A DNA stretch of 64,000 nt from Citrobacter rodentium NBRC 105723 = DSM 16636. GTDB taxonomy: Bacteria; Pseudomonadota; Gammaproteobacteria; Enterobacterales; Enterobacteriaceae. Shown in pieces: positions 1 to 8,755 of this stretch. The translations under genes and the position numbers were made by a program. Under the pieces are notes generated by a model. That model was not told the origin of the DNA. It did no database searches and was given only the letters and a program-made list of their open reading frames with translations. How positions within the stretch are numbered: the first letter of the stretch is position 1; the number at the start of each line of letters is the position of its first letter. The stretch is from assembly GCF_021278985.1 (NCBI RefSeq), contig NZ_CP082833.1:620001-684000 (forward strand), given 5' to 3'.

Positions 1-580
1 CATTCGATGGCAGGGCGTTCGCGGCCTTGTTTACCGTTTCCCGTAAACCGACGTTATCGATAAAAGCGCCTTTATCCGGAATGTCTGCGCCGTGCTGCTC
101 CCTGCGCAGGTAACGGTTATCACCTTCGCTCCTGCTGTAAACATCCAGATTATTACGGGCGGTTCCCTTATTCTCCAGGTCTGCGAGATTCTGATCCTTC
201 GCCAGGGCATTCACGTCACCGGGACCAAGACTGTTTTTTGTGGCAAGCGTCCCCAGACCAAGATAACCACGGGCCAGACGCTGGGCCTCCGCACCGGCAT
301 CAGCAATTTCTTTCAGGTTATTTTTCCGGGAAAAAGCATTCGCAGCGATAATGGCTTTAATGGACAGCGTAAGCTGGTTTAACTGCGCCTTATCCGGCTG
401 AATACTGGCTTCAGCCAGAATATTCAGCAGTTCGGCCTGGAGAATATTCAGCCAGTCCTGACCAATCCAGCTGATACCTTTTTGTCCGTCACCTTCGGTA
501 AACCAGGTGGTGGTATTACTCTGCGCCGGTGCCAGCGCAGGCATATTCGCCACGCCGGAATTATTATCAACATGAAACAT
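1..580 (-). CDS. Tail fibre protein, N-terminal part (cut by window edge)
   Basis: The frame opens with ATG at 580 after GAGGAGG and overlaps the stop of the preceding tail gene by one base (TAATG). It stays open to position 1, about 193 codons. The start MFHVDNNSGVANMPALAP and the later segment with ARGYLGLGTLATKNSLG, DLENKGTARNNLDVYSR and GLRETVNKAANA are typical of the shaft-proximal repeats of enterobacterial phage tail fibres. Position after the gp48-type gene matches Mu gene S. The receptor-binding tip and any G-segment inversion system would lie outside the window. Function is inferred from context and repeat style. Confidence 0.8.
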   Translation of the reverse strand, partial: MFHVDNNSGVANMPALAPAQSNTTTWFTEGDGQKGISWIGQDWLNILQAELLNILAEASIQPDKAQLNQLTLSIKAIIAANAFSRKNNLKEIADAGAEAQRLARGYLGLGTLATKNSLGPGDVNALAKDQNLADLENKGTARNNLDVYSRSEGDNRYLRREQHGADIPDKGAFIDNVGLRETVNKAANALPSN

Positions 581-1140
581 TAAATATCCTCCTCTTCGTG
601 GCTGTTTGCATACACGTAAATAAACGTCTGCCATGCAGGCTTATAACGATTCAGAATACATTCCAGCGCACCGCCTTCATAAATACGCAGCGGCGTGAGA
701 ATATCATCCAGCACATTCATATTCCGGTAGCCGGTTTCACTGTTAATCGTGACAATACTGACCCACTGCGAATCCGGTGATGGCTGAATATCAATCTGAT
801 AACCAAACTCCGCCGCAAACCGGATATAAAATTCACGGTTCAGCGAGGGCTTCATCCGGTATTTATTTCCGGCATAACGCTGTCGCTCCGTTATGGTGGC
901 TCCGGCCATATCACATTCAGGAAGGCCGAGATAACGCTCCCAGTCTTCCAGCAGCAGGCGCGACGTGTCAGGGAAACGCTCGGCAAGCAGCTGTTTACCC
1001 GTCCAGGAAACACGAGCTGTCGAATGACTGAGGCCCAGACATAATGATGCCAGTACGGATGACGGACGCTTGTCCCATGCCAGCCCGTCAGGCAGTAACT
1101 GCAACAGGGCGCGCTGATGCGGGGTCAGGGTTACAGCCAT
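580..1140 (-). CDS. Mu gp48-like tail/baseplate protein (DUF2313/YmfQ family)
   Basis: A protein of 186 aa of the DUF2313 family, encoded directly before the tail fibre in Mu and many contractile-tail phages. The N-terminus LTPHQRALLQLLPDGLAW and the block with ITERQRYAGNKYRMKPSLNR followed by FYIRFAAEFGY are the family signature. Its C-terminal half carries the conserved two-Cys-poor beta region ending with RYKPAWQTFIYVY. The start overlaps the end of the gp47 gene by 10 bp, consistent with translational coupling. It probably sits at the baseplate rim where fibres attach (inferred from family and context). Confidence 0.9.
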   Translation of the reverse strand: MAVTLTPHQRALLQLLPDGLAWDKRPSSVLASLCLGLSHSTARVSWTGKQLLAERFPDTSRLLLEDWERYLGLPECDMAGATITERQRYAGNKYRMKPSLNREFYIRFAAEFGYQIDIQPSPDSQWVSIVTINSETGYRNMNVLDDILTPLRIYEGGALECILNRYKPAWQTFIYVYANSHEEEDI

Positions 1141-2213
1141 GTGATTTCTCCTACCGTCAGCAGCTCACTGTCTCCCGCCTGAACTGACGTCAGCGGACTG
1201 CGCACTTCAAAATCCTCCAGATTTTTCACCCCCGCCACTGCACGCCAGAAAGACGACGGCAGAACCAGACCGCCGGGCCGGGATTCGTTGTATAACAGGT
1301 CGGTCAGCGCCTGTTTTACGGCCGCCTGATTCTCCGGTGTTTTCGGGATGATCCTGATGCTGAAGGGCACCGGCTTATTGGTCAGCTTAAACACGGTCAC
1401 CGTCGGCCCCAGAGGCTGTCCGACAGGCTGGCCGGTCGCTGGATCATCATGACTGCGGATATAATCCGCCACCCGCTGAACATCACCGTCACCGGGGAAA
1501 ATATCCGGGTTATTATCCTGAACGAACGTTACCCCCACGCTGCCCGCCTGCGGCCACTCCGGGCGGCACCATGCCCGCGTCACGCCCGGCACTTCACGCG
1601 CCCAGCGTTCAAAATCATACTGCGTGCCGCCGGACGGCGGATTCTGCACCCTGAAAACCAGACGGGAAAGCAGCTCCGGCACGGTTTCCACATCCGCACC
1701 ACCGGTGATCCCCGTTCCGGTCACCGTGGCCGTCTGGTTGATCCCCGCCTGCGGTGTGATAAATGTCAGTTTTGTCCCTGCCGGGGCATTTCCCGCACGA
1801 CCGGCACTTTCAGCTTCCACACTGACATTCAGCGTACCGGCCTTACCGGTCAGTGAGGTGGTGATACGGTAAACCACGCCATCACTGCGCTGGAGAAGCA
1901 CACCTTCTGTGATCCCCGCATCCGTGGTCAGCATCAGCTGAACCGGCCCGTCACCCCGTGAGGCGGGTTTACGCATAACGCCCCAGAATGCACAGTGCTT
2001 CAGTAACTCGGCTTCATCGGCTTCGGTCGGGATGATCTGACGCGCAATCCAGGCCAGATGCTCATGCTCCTGAGCAGATAACCCTGCCTGAGCGTAAGCA
2101 ATGGCATTCAGGGTGGTTTCATTCACACCCGGCTGCGAGCCGGGCAGGCGCTGGCTGATATCCTGCTGTGTCTGCGTGATTAACTGTGCCAGCGGTAAAG
2201 GCTGATAAGGCAT
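1131..2213 (-). CDS. Baseplate J-like wedge protein (Mu gp47)
   Basis: At 360 aa, this matches the Baseplate_J/gp47 family: N-terminal QPLPLAQLITQTQQDI, the central segment AGNAPAGTKLTFITPQAGI and the C-terminal half with GTQYDFERWAREVPGVTRAW. Such proteins form the wedges of the contractile baseplate around the central spike. It overlaps gp46 at the ATG/TAA junction (2213) and gp48 by 10 bp, so all of these are likely translated from one late mRNA. Confidence 0.93.
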   Translation of the reverse strand: MPYQPLPLAQLITQTQQDISQRLPGSQPGVNETTLNAIAYAQAGLSAQEHEHLAWIARQIIPTEADEAELLKHCAFWGVMRKPASRGDGPVQLMLTTDAGITEGVLLQRSDGVVYRITTSLTGKAGTLNVSVEAESAGRAGNAPAGTKLTFITPQAGINQTATVTGTGITGGADVETVPELLSRLVFRVQNPPSGGTQYDFERWAREVPGVTRAWCRPEWPQAGSVGVTFVQDNNPDIFPGDGDVQRVADYIRSHDDPATGQPVGQPLGPTVTVFKLTNKPVPFSIRIIPKTPENQAAVKQALTDLLYNESRPGGLVLPSSFWRAVAGVKNLEDFEVRSPLTSVQAGDSELLTVGEITWL

Positions 2214-2650
2214 TACTCCCCCTTAAAATCAGCATAAAAAATCATGGGTCTCACTGAACCATCAGGCAGGGTTATGCGCACCGAAAGCGCCAGCCGCGCG
2301 TGTCCCACACGTTCTGCATGACAGACCACGGATGACGCCACGCCATCCTGACTGAGCCAGCCCAGCGCCTCATCCGCGTAAGCACGGGCACGGCTTATCA
2401 CGGAGGCCAGCGTTTTTTCCCGGCTGAGAAGCCACAGACGGGAGCCAATGGGACGCGGGCGAAAACTGTCTCCCCACCATCCCCGGCGGTCACGCGTACC
2501 GTCAGGGATTTCATCCGATGCCAGCGCCCGGCGGTCAGTAAACAGCGAAATCAGAACGGCCGTCAGCAGACTGTCATCCGTCAGCAGGTCGGCACCGTTC
2601 AGTTGCAGCGAACCGCATCCCTGATCCCATACAATTGCAATATCAGCCAT
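2213..2650 (-). CDS. Baseplate protein gp46-like (phage GP46 family)
   Basis: A 145-aa product starting at MADIAIVWDQGCGSLQLNG. That start, at 2650, overlaps the gp45 stop as ATGGCTGA; a longer in-frame extension upstream lies wholly inside gp45 and is rejected. The opening, with a D-rich first strand and NGADLLTDDSLLTAVLISLFTD, is typical of Mu gp46 proteins, comparable to gpW/gp25-type baseplate subunits. RGWWGDSF is a further family motif. Confidence 0.9.
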   Translation of the reverse strand: MADIAIVWDQGCGSLQLNGADLLTDDSLLTAVLISLFTDRRALASDEIPDGTRDRRGWWGDSFRPRPIGSRLWLLSREKTLASVISRARAYADEALGWLSQDGVASSVVCHAERVGHARLALSVRITLPDGSVRPMIFYADFKGE

Positions 2651-3257
2651 TCTCCGGCGCTCCTGTCTTACTGCCTTCGCCGTTATCATGATGCACATGA
2701 CCGGAATACCGTATCCCGGCAATAACGGCATCTGACATCGTGAACAGTCCCTGAGATTTCCCCGTACCATCAAGCGCGAAATTCCCCTTAACATGCAGGT
2801 TTTTATCCACCGTCACATTGCCCGTAAAGGTGGCTTCCGGCGTATCCACCCGCATCCCATCGTCGGCGTAAATCTCCAGCATTTTGCATGTCACAATAAT
2901 GCGACCATCCTTTGTTAACCGTATCCGGTGCCCCTCATGGTGATACACCCCCGTATCTCCGGCAGTGAGTCCGGTCGGACGGCTGCGCCGGTCTTCCACC
3001 ACAAGCACCACAGTCTGATCCCGCTGTCCGCCCAGACAGGCAAAAAAGGTTTCTGCGCCCGGCAGGGGAACGCTGATCTGCCCGTACTGCTGGGGGCGCT
3101 CCACATCATCAAAGGTTTCGCCGTCCATGCCGGTGAGCTGCACATTCTGCATTTTCAGTTCGTCATGTGTGCCGGTCAGAACGCCCCGGCCAAACAGCAG
3201 GCGAATACCGCGCGTTACCGGGGCAATCAGGCGGCTGAATACTTCATCATTCATCAA
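2643..3257 (-). CDS. Baseplate puncturing device (Mu gp45)
   Basis: A 204-aa protein of the Mu gp45/gpV-spike family. The N-terminal two thirds form the OB-fold region (VQLTGMDGETFDDVERPQQYG), and the C-terminal part is a repetitive beta-helix-like tail (DGRIIVTCKMLEIYADDG, ATFTGNVTVDKNLHVKGNF). It ends YSGHVHHDNGEGSKTGAPENG, which contains the HxH metal-binding tip motif of phage membrane-piercing spikes. It should form the trimeric needle that pierces the outer membrane. Confidence 0.93.
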   Translation of the reverse strand: MMNDEVFSRLIAPVTRGIRLLFGRGVLTGTHDELKMQNVQLTGMDGETFDDVERPQQYGQISVPLPGAETFFACLGGQRDQTVVLVVEDRRSRPTGLTAGDTGVYHHEGHRIRLTKDGRIIVTCKMLEIYADDGMRVDTPEATFTGNVTVDKNLHVKGNFALDGTGKSQGLFTMSDAVIAGIRYSGHVHHDNGEGSKTGAPENG

Positions 3258-4374
3258 AGCTGATCCCCTGTTTTTTCATCTGCTGGCGAATAAAGGCATC
3301 AACATCATCACCGGAACCACCGCCACGGCCTTTGCTGTCCGGCTCTGCCGGAACGATAAAGCCGTCACGCGGTGCCAGAACCAGCCGGGTGACTTCCCCG
3401 TTCTGTTCATCCAGTAAAAACTCCACCTGACAGACCAGCAGTTCAGTCTGTTCGATACCGAAACGCAGGGCTGAAACACCGGTCAGCAGATTGACATCCC
3501 ATAACCGGCCATCATCCCGGAACCAGCCACGCACGGTGGCAGAAAACCGTTCTGAACGGGCAATCGCACGGCGCATTTCACGCAGGGCACGCTGCCGTGC
3601 ACCGGTGGTGTCTGTCTGTTGATCGGCGAGGATGATTTTCGGCCGGTAGCGGCCGATCTGCTCATCACTGATGACGCCCACAGGTGCTGCCAGCCGGGCG
3701 GCGGACTCGCTGTCTCCCCGTTTGCCACCACCGCGCCCGTGTCCCCGGACACGGTATTCACTGTATCGTCCTCGCCAGTCCGTGTTGTAATCGGCATCAA
3801 GCAGGTTATCTCCCAGCACCAGTCTGTCCGTCTGCTGGCTTCCTGCCTGGGTGAACACCAGATCGCCGTCAGCATTACTGGTCACCAGCACCCCGCGATG
3901 CCGGGCAGCACGGGTCAGCGCATCCGCCACGGTTTCTGAGTTTTCCAGCGTAAAAGAGCTGAAAGGGCGTGCAGCCGTGTCGTCGTCAACCTGCCAGCGC
4001 ACAGCTATCCCGAAGGGCGCACATAAATCTGCGGCAATCTGTGCCAGCGTCCGGTTGCGCCACTGGCTGCCGGGATGGATGGCGGCACAGTCCACCAGGT
4101 CGCCGGTTTTATCCCGACCGCTGATGCTGATCTGATGACGGGTTGCACTGATCCGCTGACTGACCTGATCCAGCCAGCCACTGATGACCGTCTGCCCGTT
4201 AATTCTGAGCGTCAGGGACTGACCGGTCCGCAGGGCTGAGGGGATGCGCTCACCGGGCAGCATCAGCCCCAGTTCAAACGACCCGGCCAGATGCTCCAGC
4301 GAGCGACGGACGCTGACCGTCAGCCAGCCGGAAAAAATACTGCCACCGATATACAGTTCAATCCTGCTGCTCAC
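3247..4374 (-). CDS. Baseplate hub protein gp44-like (late control D family; Mu P)
   Basis: A 375-aa hub protein related to gpD/gp27. It begins MSSRIELYIGGSIFSGWLTV and contains TVADALTRAARHRGVLVTSN and the TRLVLAPRDGFI C-terminal block. A short, low-complexity charged tail (GRGGGSGDD) precedes the final helix. The hub links the tail tube to the spike encoded next. Overlaps with both neighbours by about 10 to 17 bp indicate coupled translation. Confidence 0.9.
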   Translation of the reverse strand: MSSRIELYIGGSIFSGWLTVSVRRSLEHLAGSFELGLMLPGERIPSALRTGQSLTLRINGQTVISGWLDQVSQRISATRHQISISGRDKTGDLVDCAAIHPGSQWRNRTLAQIAADLCAPFGIAVRWQVDDDTAARPFSSFTLENSETVADALTRAARHRGVLVTSNADGDLVFTQAGSQQTDRLVLGDNLLDADYNTDWRGRYSEYRVRGHGRGGGKRGDSESAARLAAPVGVISDEQIGRYRPKIILADQQTDTTGARQRALREMRRAIARSERFSATVRGWFRDDGRLWDVNLLTGVSALRFGIEQTELLVCQVEFLLDEQNGEVTRLVLAPRDGFIVPAEPDSKGRGGGSGDDVDAFIRQQMKKQGISFDE

Positions 4375-5716
4375 TGATCACCTCCACGCTGCGGCCCCCC
4401 GGAACAAAAACCGGATCGGAGATATTGTTTCTGCGGACAAAATACTGCCAGCGACTGCTGTTGCCGGTGGCACGGTACAGCGTGACCAGTGCCGGTTCGG
4501 TGGTGCGAACCATGACCTGAAAAGCACCGGGAAGATGCACGCTCCGTGTGGTTAAATCTTCTGTCAGCGCAAGCCCTGCATCACGTAATGCAAGGGCAGT
4601 CCCTGTATAGCCCTGTGCGGACAGATCCAGCACCTGTTGTTCCATGGCATCGCTCAAATCCCGGTTGATACGCTGCACATCAGCAGAACTTTCCAGCCAT
4701 GCCAGTCCGCCCGAACGGTCAGTATCCTGAACGTGCGTCGTATTCTGCCGGATGACCTGATCCAGCAGTTTTCCGACCGTCTGTGCCTGCGACACCAGGG
4801 TTGCACTCTGCATCACGCTCCGCAGCAGACGGATATTTTTCTGTGCCGCAGGCGTCAGGCCAATCAGGCGCTGTGGATCATCCTGTTCGCTGAGGGTGTA
4901 ACGCAGGGAGGAAAGTGTACGGTACAGCTGCGGCATGGCCTGCTCTGCCATGCTGTCACGGTTTGTGGTCAGGCTGCCGGACGGCGTTCCGGCTTTTCCG
5001 GTCAGAGACAGGGAAGGATCGCCGGGCAGCCCGGTCAGCACGGCAAACATTCCTGCCAGCGATTCAGCCATGCGACGGGGCGCATTAATCAGGGCGGCGG
5101 CATTGCCTTTCAGGGCAGTAAAACTGGCCGTAAAGGCACTGATATCCTGCACAATCCCCATCCCCGAAACGGCATTCTCCAGTGCATCAATCTTATCGCT
5201 GATGGTGTCGGTCATGGCCTGTACATCATGCAGACCGTCTGAAATCACCGTCCAGCCGTCTGAAAGCGTGTTAAACAGCTGATTCATTGCTGAGCCGCTT
5301 TTCTGCTCCAGCGCAGCTGCCGTATCTTCTGCCACCGAAGGGGCGGTATCGTCACTGGCGGGGATCACGTTGATCGTGAACTCAACCGTTCCCTGCTCGC
5401 TGGCGTTATAACGGCTTTCAAAGCTGTTTATCAGCACGTTTAACGTGCCGTAATCCGGGTGCATCAGTTCACCGGCACCGGGTGCACGCAGCGCATCACG
5501 CAGGCGGCTTCGCTGTGTCTGAAGATCGTCTCCGGTCACCAGAACCGTGAATGTGAACTCCGGGAGTTTTGGCCCCAGATCATCCGCACCGCCGCTTTCA
5601 CGCAGTGGGTATTCACGGCGCACAATGTTACGTCCGCCCCGTTCCCGCTGCTCCTGATAAACCAGGAACGGCACACCACGGAAGGAGCCACGCCCCGGCG
5701 TGTCAGTAGAGGCCAT
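4358..5716 (-). CDS. DNA circularisation/tail protein gp43-like (Mu N)
   Basis: A 452-aa protein with the DNA_circ_N domain in residues ~1-100: GSFRGVPFLVYQEQRERGGR, the block starting RREYPLRESGGADDLGPK, and GELMHPDYGTLNVLINSFESR. The name in databases is historical; in Mu the gene N product is a tail component required for assembly. The central part is predominantly alpha-helical with many Gln/Ala. It sits between tape measure and hub genes as in Mu. Confidence 0.88.
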   Translation of the reverse strand: MASTDTPGRGSFRGVPFLVYQEQRERGGRNIVRREYPLRESGGADDLGPKLPEFTFTVLVTGDDLQTQRSRLRDALRAPGAGELMHPDYGTLNVLINSFESRYNASEQGTVEFTINVIPASDDTAPSVAEDTAAALEQKSGSAMNQLFNTLSDGWTVISDGLHDVQAMTDTISDKIDALENAVSGMGIVQDISAFTASFTALKGNAAALINAPRRMAESLAGMFAVLTGLPGDPSLSLTGKAGTPSGSLTTNRDSMAEQAMPQLYRTLSSLRYTLSEQDDPQRLIGLTPAAQKNIRLLRSVMQSATLVSQAQTVGKLLDQVIRQNTTHVQDTDRSGGLAWLESSADVQRINRDLSDAMEQQVLDLSAQGYTGTALALRDAGLALTEDLTTRSVHLPGAFQVMVRTTEPALVTLYRATGNSSRWQYFVRRNNISDPVFVPGGRSVEVISEQQD

Positions 5717-7760
5717 AGTTCCCTCCGTTCCAGACGTTCACATCAAGACCATGCTGTGCGGTATCATCCACATCAATACTGCGTGCCCGCCAGCCTTCAG
5801 GGGCCACAAGCTCCACCCGTGCGGCGGTTTTCGCGGTGGCCTGTCCGCCGTTTTCGTCACTGCTGCCACGCAGTTTCTGCCAGGCCTGCGTCAGCCAGCC
5901 CCCCAGATAATCACCGAGATAGCTGCCCACCGTGGAACCAATGGCAACCCCGACCGGACCGGCAGCAGCCCCCAGCGCGCCACCGGCGATACTTCCGGCA
6001 AGGGAACCCACGGCACCGGCTTTATCGGCTGCGCTGGCACTGCTGTCCAGCAGTACAGGAGCCGCCATGGCACCGGCCCACAGGGCACCACCACCCAGCC
6101 GACCGGCACCACGGAACAGCCCGGCAAAACGCCCCAGCCCCATGCGGTTTCCGGCCGCCGTTAGCAGACCACCGGCACGGCTCATCATACGACCGAAGAA
6201 GCCCTGTTTACCGGCGCTCTCCGCCAGCTGCTCACCGGCGGTCACGACGGTCGTGACACCCCGCCCGCGTCCGGGACCGCGTTTTTTACGGCCGCGCACG
6301 GTTTTGCCGTCACCGCTGACCACCACATCCCCGCCAGCTGATGCCAGGCCCCCAGCAGGCCAGTTGGTGACCAGCACGGGCTGAACGGCTGCCGGATTCA
6401 CCCCGGTAAGGAAATTCAGGAAGCGGCCAGCGCGTCCGGGCTGCGTTCCCGGCACAGTGGTCTGCGGTTTGCGGAAGGGCGACGTCAGCACGGAGGTCAT
6501 CGCCATACCATAGCGTAAGGGGGTTGCACCGAGACGTAATGCACCCATCCCCGCAAACCTGAGCACCTTCAGCGCACGGGAGGCGAGATACATATACATC
6601 AGGTACTTCGCGGCGGTCTGCGCACCCTGACCAATGCGATCCAGAGCATCGCCATAACCGGCGTCGCGCAGTGCCTGAAGCGTTTCCCTGACTTTCTGAA
6701 TGGCCCGGTAAAAGCCGGTTGCAGCGTCTCTGGCATACTCGAATCCCTGATTCAGGGCTGAGGCCGTCTGTGTGGCCAGCTTATCCTGTAAGCCGCTTTT
6801 CTGTGCCGCATCAGCATAATCCAGAAAGCCTTTCAGGCTCTTTTTCAGGCTGTCAAACGGTCCCTTTGCCATCACTTCACGGGCAAACTGATCCCAGACG
6901 TCGCCCATCATGGACGTCATTCCCGTCCAGGAATTCATGGCGTTTTTCTGGGCACCTTTTGCCTGTTCGGCCATCACCTGAAATAACAGGCGAATGCTGT
7001 CCGGCCCCAGTTTTCCTTTTTCGCCTTTCTCACGGATGATCTTCTGGTTTACGCCCAGCTTATCGGCCAGTAACTGGTAAACGTTAATCCCGTATCCGGT
7101 CAGAATATTGGCGTCCGCTGCCTGGATACTCTGGCGGGCAAACATCTGTTTGAGTTGCAGGGACGCACCCTGTGCATCTGACAGTGACCAGCCGTGATAG
7201 CCGCCCTGATCCTGAAGCATGGTAATAAAGCGACGGGCTTCCCTGTCACTCATGCCAAACCCGCGACTGGAGGCGTATTCCTGCATAACCCCCGCCAGCC
7301 CCCAGGTGGTGTCTTTGGCGTTCTGTACTGCCCAGGCTTTCACTGCTTCCGTTTTTGCCGTATCGCCATGATTAATGGCGTTGAGACGCAGAATATAGTT
7401 CTCCATCTCTGCGGCCGGGCGGATAAAGGCTTTATTAAAACCGTAGACCGCAGCCCCTCCCGCCAGCATCCCGTAAAGGTTGCTTATCCGCCCGATGGTG
7501 CCGGTAATGCTGCCCTGCAGGCGGTCAAAATCTGACGTTACCGTGCGGATGCTGCCACGAACACCGGCAAGCGTTCGCTGCATACGGGAGCCGACAAGTT
7601 CTGTCTCCTGACCGGCACGACGGGCTGCATTTCCAAGACCACCCAGGCCTGTCCTGCCGGAACGGGAGAACGCCCCCAGCTCCTGTGACCACTGGCGGGA
7701 TTTGGCAGAAATATTGCCGAGTAAATCGACAATCAGGGAGGCTTTCAGGTTTTTTGCCAT
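5703..7760 (-). CDS. Tail tape measure protein (Mu gp42)
   Basis: At 685 aa, this is the longest tail gene here. Residues ~60-320 carry the tape-measure N-terminal domain (NGILYGM-like: NLYGMLAGGAAVYGFNKAF; then WTGMTSMMGDVWDQFAREVM). The C-terminal half is very rich in Gly, Ala and Arg, with a hydrophobic segment around ALWAGAMAAPVLLDSSAS and SLAGSIAGGALGAAAGPVG that could insert in the host membrane. Its position, directly after the frameshifted chaperone gene, is the standard one in tailed phages. Length suggests a tail of about 100 nm by the usual residue-to-length rule (inference). Confidence 0.93.
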   Translation of the reverse strand: MAKNLKASLIVDLLGNISAKSRQWSQELGAFSRSGRTGLGGLGNAARRAGQETELVGSRMQRTLAGVRGSIRTVTSDFDRLQGSITGTIGRISNLYGMLAGGAAVYGFNKAFIRPAAEMENYILRLNAINHGDTAKTEAVKAWAVQNAKDTTWGLAGVMQEYASSRGFGMSDREARRFITMLQDQGGYHGWSLSDAQGASLQLKQMFARQSIQAADANILTGYGINVYQLLADKLGVNQKIIREKGEKGKLGPDSIRLLFQVMAEQAKGAQKNAMNSWTGMTSMMGDVWDQFAREVMAKGPFDSLKKSLKGFLDYADAAQKSGLQDKLATQTASALNQGFEYARDAATGFYRAIQKVRETLQALRDAGYGDALDRIGQGAQTAAKYLMYMYLASRALKVLRFAGMGALRLGATPLRYGMAMTSVLTSPFRKPQTTVPGTQPGRAGRFLNFLTGVNPAAVQPVLVTNWPAGGLASAGGDVVVSGDGKTVRGRKKRGPGRGRGVTTVVTAGEQLAESAGKQGFFGRMMSRAGGLLTAAGNRMGLGRFAGLFRGAGRLGGGALWAGAMAAPVLLDSSASAADKAGAVGSLAGSIAGGALGAAAGPVGVAIGSTVGSYLGDYLGGWLTQAWQKLRGSSDENGGQATAKTAARVELVAPEGWRARSIDVDDTAQHGLDVNVWNGGNYGLY

Positions 7761-7763
7761 GGA

Positions 7764-7958
7764 TTACTGCTTCGTTCTGAGAATTTTTTCGGTCTGTCGG
7801 CAGTGCCGGTAAAGCTGTGATAAGGGGAGGTTAAGCGCCCACTCCGGGCCGCTTTTTGTCACCATCCCCAGCACAATTGCGGCTTCTTCAATCTGATCCC
7901 GGCACTGCATCTGGTCGCCCCCGTTCAGCGACCAGCTTTCCTGCCATCGCGGAATCAA
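7764..7958 (-). CDS. Frameshift extension of the tail assembly chaperone
   Basis: This frame overlaps the 3' end of the chaperone gene and stops just before the tape measure gene. It is offset from the chaperone frame by -2, and both frames are read through CGGGGGCGA at 7915-7923. The fused product would continue from ...VAERGR into DQMQCRDQIEEAAIVLGM and end RQTEKILRTKQ. No ribosome site precedes the first ATG, so independent translation is unlikely; the open reading frame upstream of the slip site is probably never used alone. Confidence 0.75.
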   Translation of the reverse strand: MIPRWQESWSLNGGDQMQCRDQIEEAAIVLGMVTKSGPEWALNLPLSQLYRHCRQTEKILRTKQ

Positions 7959-8367
7959 GCAGGCTTACCGCCGCCATCAGACGGGAGAGATCGCGCTCGC
8001 TGAGTTGTCCAATCTGACGCGGAGACAATGGCCCCTCAATCTGGCCGACAGCGGCAATCTGACGGCGCAGCAGTGCAATGCCGCGCAGTGCCGGTGAGGC
8101 TATCAGAACCGGGCCGCCATTTCGGGTTTCCATAAGACGCTCGGCCTCGGTTTCCGCGTCAATGCTGTCTTTCGCCGTCAGTTCGCGGAAGGTGACGCGG
8201 TATTCACGGGATTCACCGAACGGCAGGCCGTCGAGCAGATCCACATAGCCGTTCGCCAGCTGTTCAGCCAGTCCGGTGGTGCGGGGATCGCCGTCTTCAA
8301 GTGCATCCCGGATAGCCTCCATCACGGCCTCGTCAGAAACCGCCGTTTTTTTCTTACGTGTGCTCAT
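7888..8367 (-). CDS. Tail assembly chaperone (Mu gp41)
   Basis: A 159-aa acidic protein, MSTRKKKTAVSDEAVMEAIR at its start, with the conserved centre TFRELTAKDSIDAETEAERL and QIGQLSERDLSRLMAAVSLL. It lies between the tube and tape measure genes, where phages encode the short and long (frameshifted) chaperones that coat the tape measure during tail assembly. The C-terminus overlaps the extension frame by 71 bp. Confidence 0.9.
   Translation of the reverse strand: MSTRKKKTAVSDEAVMEAIRDALEDGDPRTTGLAEQLANGYVDLLDGLPFGESREYRVTFRELTAKDSIDAETEAERLMETRNGGPVLIASPALRGIALLRRQIAAVGQIEGPLSPRQIGQLSERDLSRLMAAVSLLDSAMAGKLVAERGRPDAVPGSD
7915..7923 (-). promoter_or_regulatory. Programmed -2 ribosomal frameshift site
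   Basis: The minus strand reads CGG GGG CGA in the chaperone frame. Moving the ribosome back by two bases puts it exactly in the extension frame (GAC CAG ATG...). A -2 slip at a GGGCGA-type sequence is what has been described for tail genes of phage Mu; most other phages use -1. The frame arithmetic and the G-run are seen directly; use of the site is inferred from that precedent. Confidence 0.75.
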
Positions 8368-8381
8368 TACATTTTTCCTGA

Positions 8382-8747
8382 TTACTGGACACGGGTACTG
8401 GTGGCGCTGGCGAACTTCGCGGAGATATCACCGCCACCGTCAAGCGAGGCCGGTTCACTGCTCCAGGCCTTCGTCATCATGTGGACTTCACCGGTATCGG
8501 CCACAAACTCAATCGTGACCGCAGTCCAGGTGTTGATTTCATCGGCAGCCGGTGAACCTTCTCCGCCAGCCGGAAATTTACAGTCCAGCGTCGCCTCACG
8601 GGGTTTCTCGCGATAGCCGTAAACTTTCGCGCCTTTCACCACTTCACGCTCAAAGCCGGACGGGGAGAACGTGGCTCCCTCAAGGGTGGCGTACTCCTGT
8701 CCGTTCACACGGATGGTGGCCGTGCCCTGATGTTTATTTCCGCTCAT
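8382..8747 (-). CDS. Tail tube protein (Mu gp40/M)
   Basis: A 121-aa member of the Mu tail tube family. Typical features are the start MSGNKHQGTATIRVNGQEY, then GATFSPSGFEREVVKGAKVYG and the segment from TWTAVTIEFVADTGEVHMM. Polymerised, it forms the inner tube that conducts DNA and is surrounded by the sheath encoded just upstream in transcription order. Confidence 0.93.
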   Translation of the reverse strand: MSGNKHQGTATIRVNGQEYATLEGATFSPSGFEREVVKGAKVYGYREKPREATLDCKFPAGGEGSPAADEINTWTAVTIEFVADTGEVHMMTKAWSSEPASLDGGGDISAKFASATSTRVQ

Positions 8748-8755
8748 GCCTTACC

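Noticed and set aside
5459..6384. Plus-strand open frames opposite the tape measure gene
   Set aside because: Shadow frames of Gly/Ala/Arg-rich coding sequence; products are Pro/His/Arg-rich without domains.
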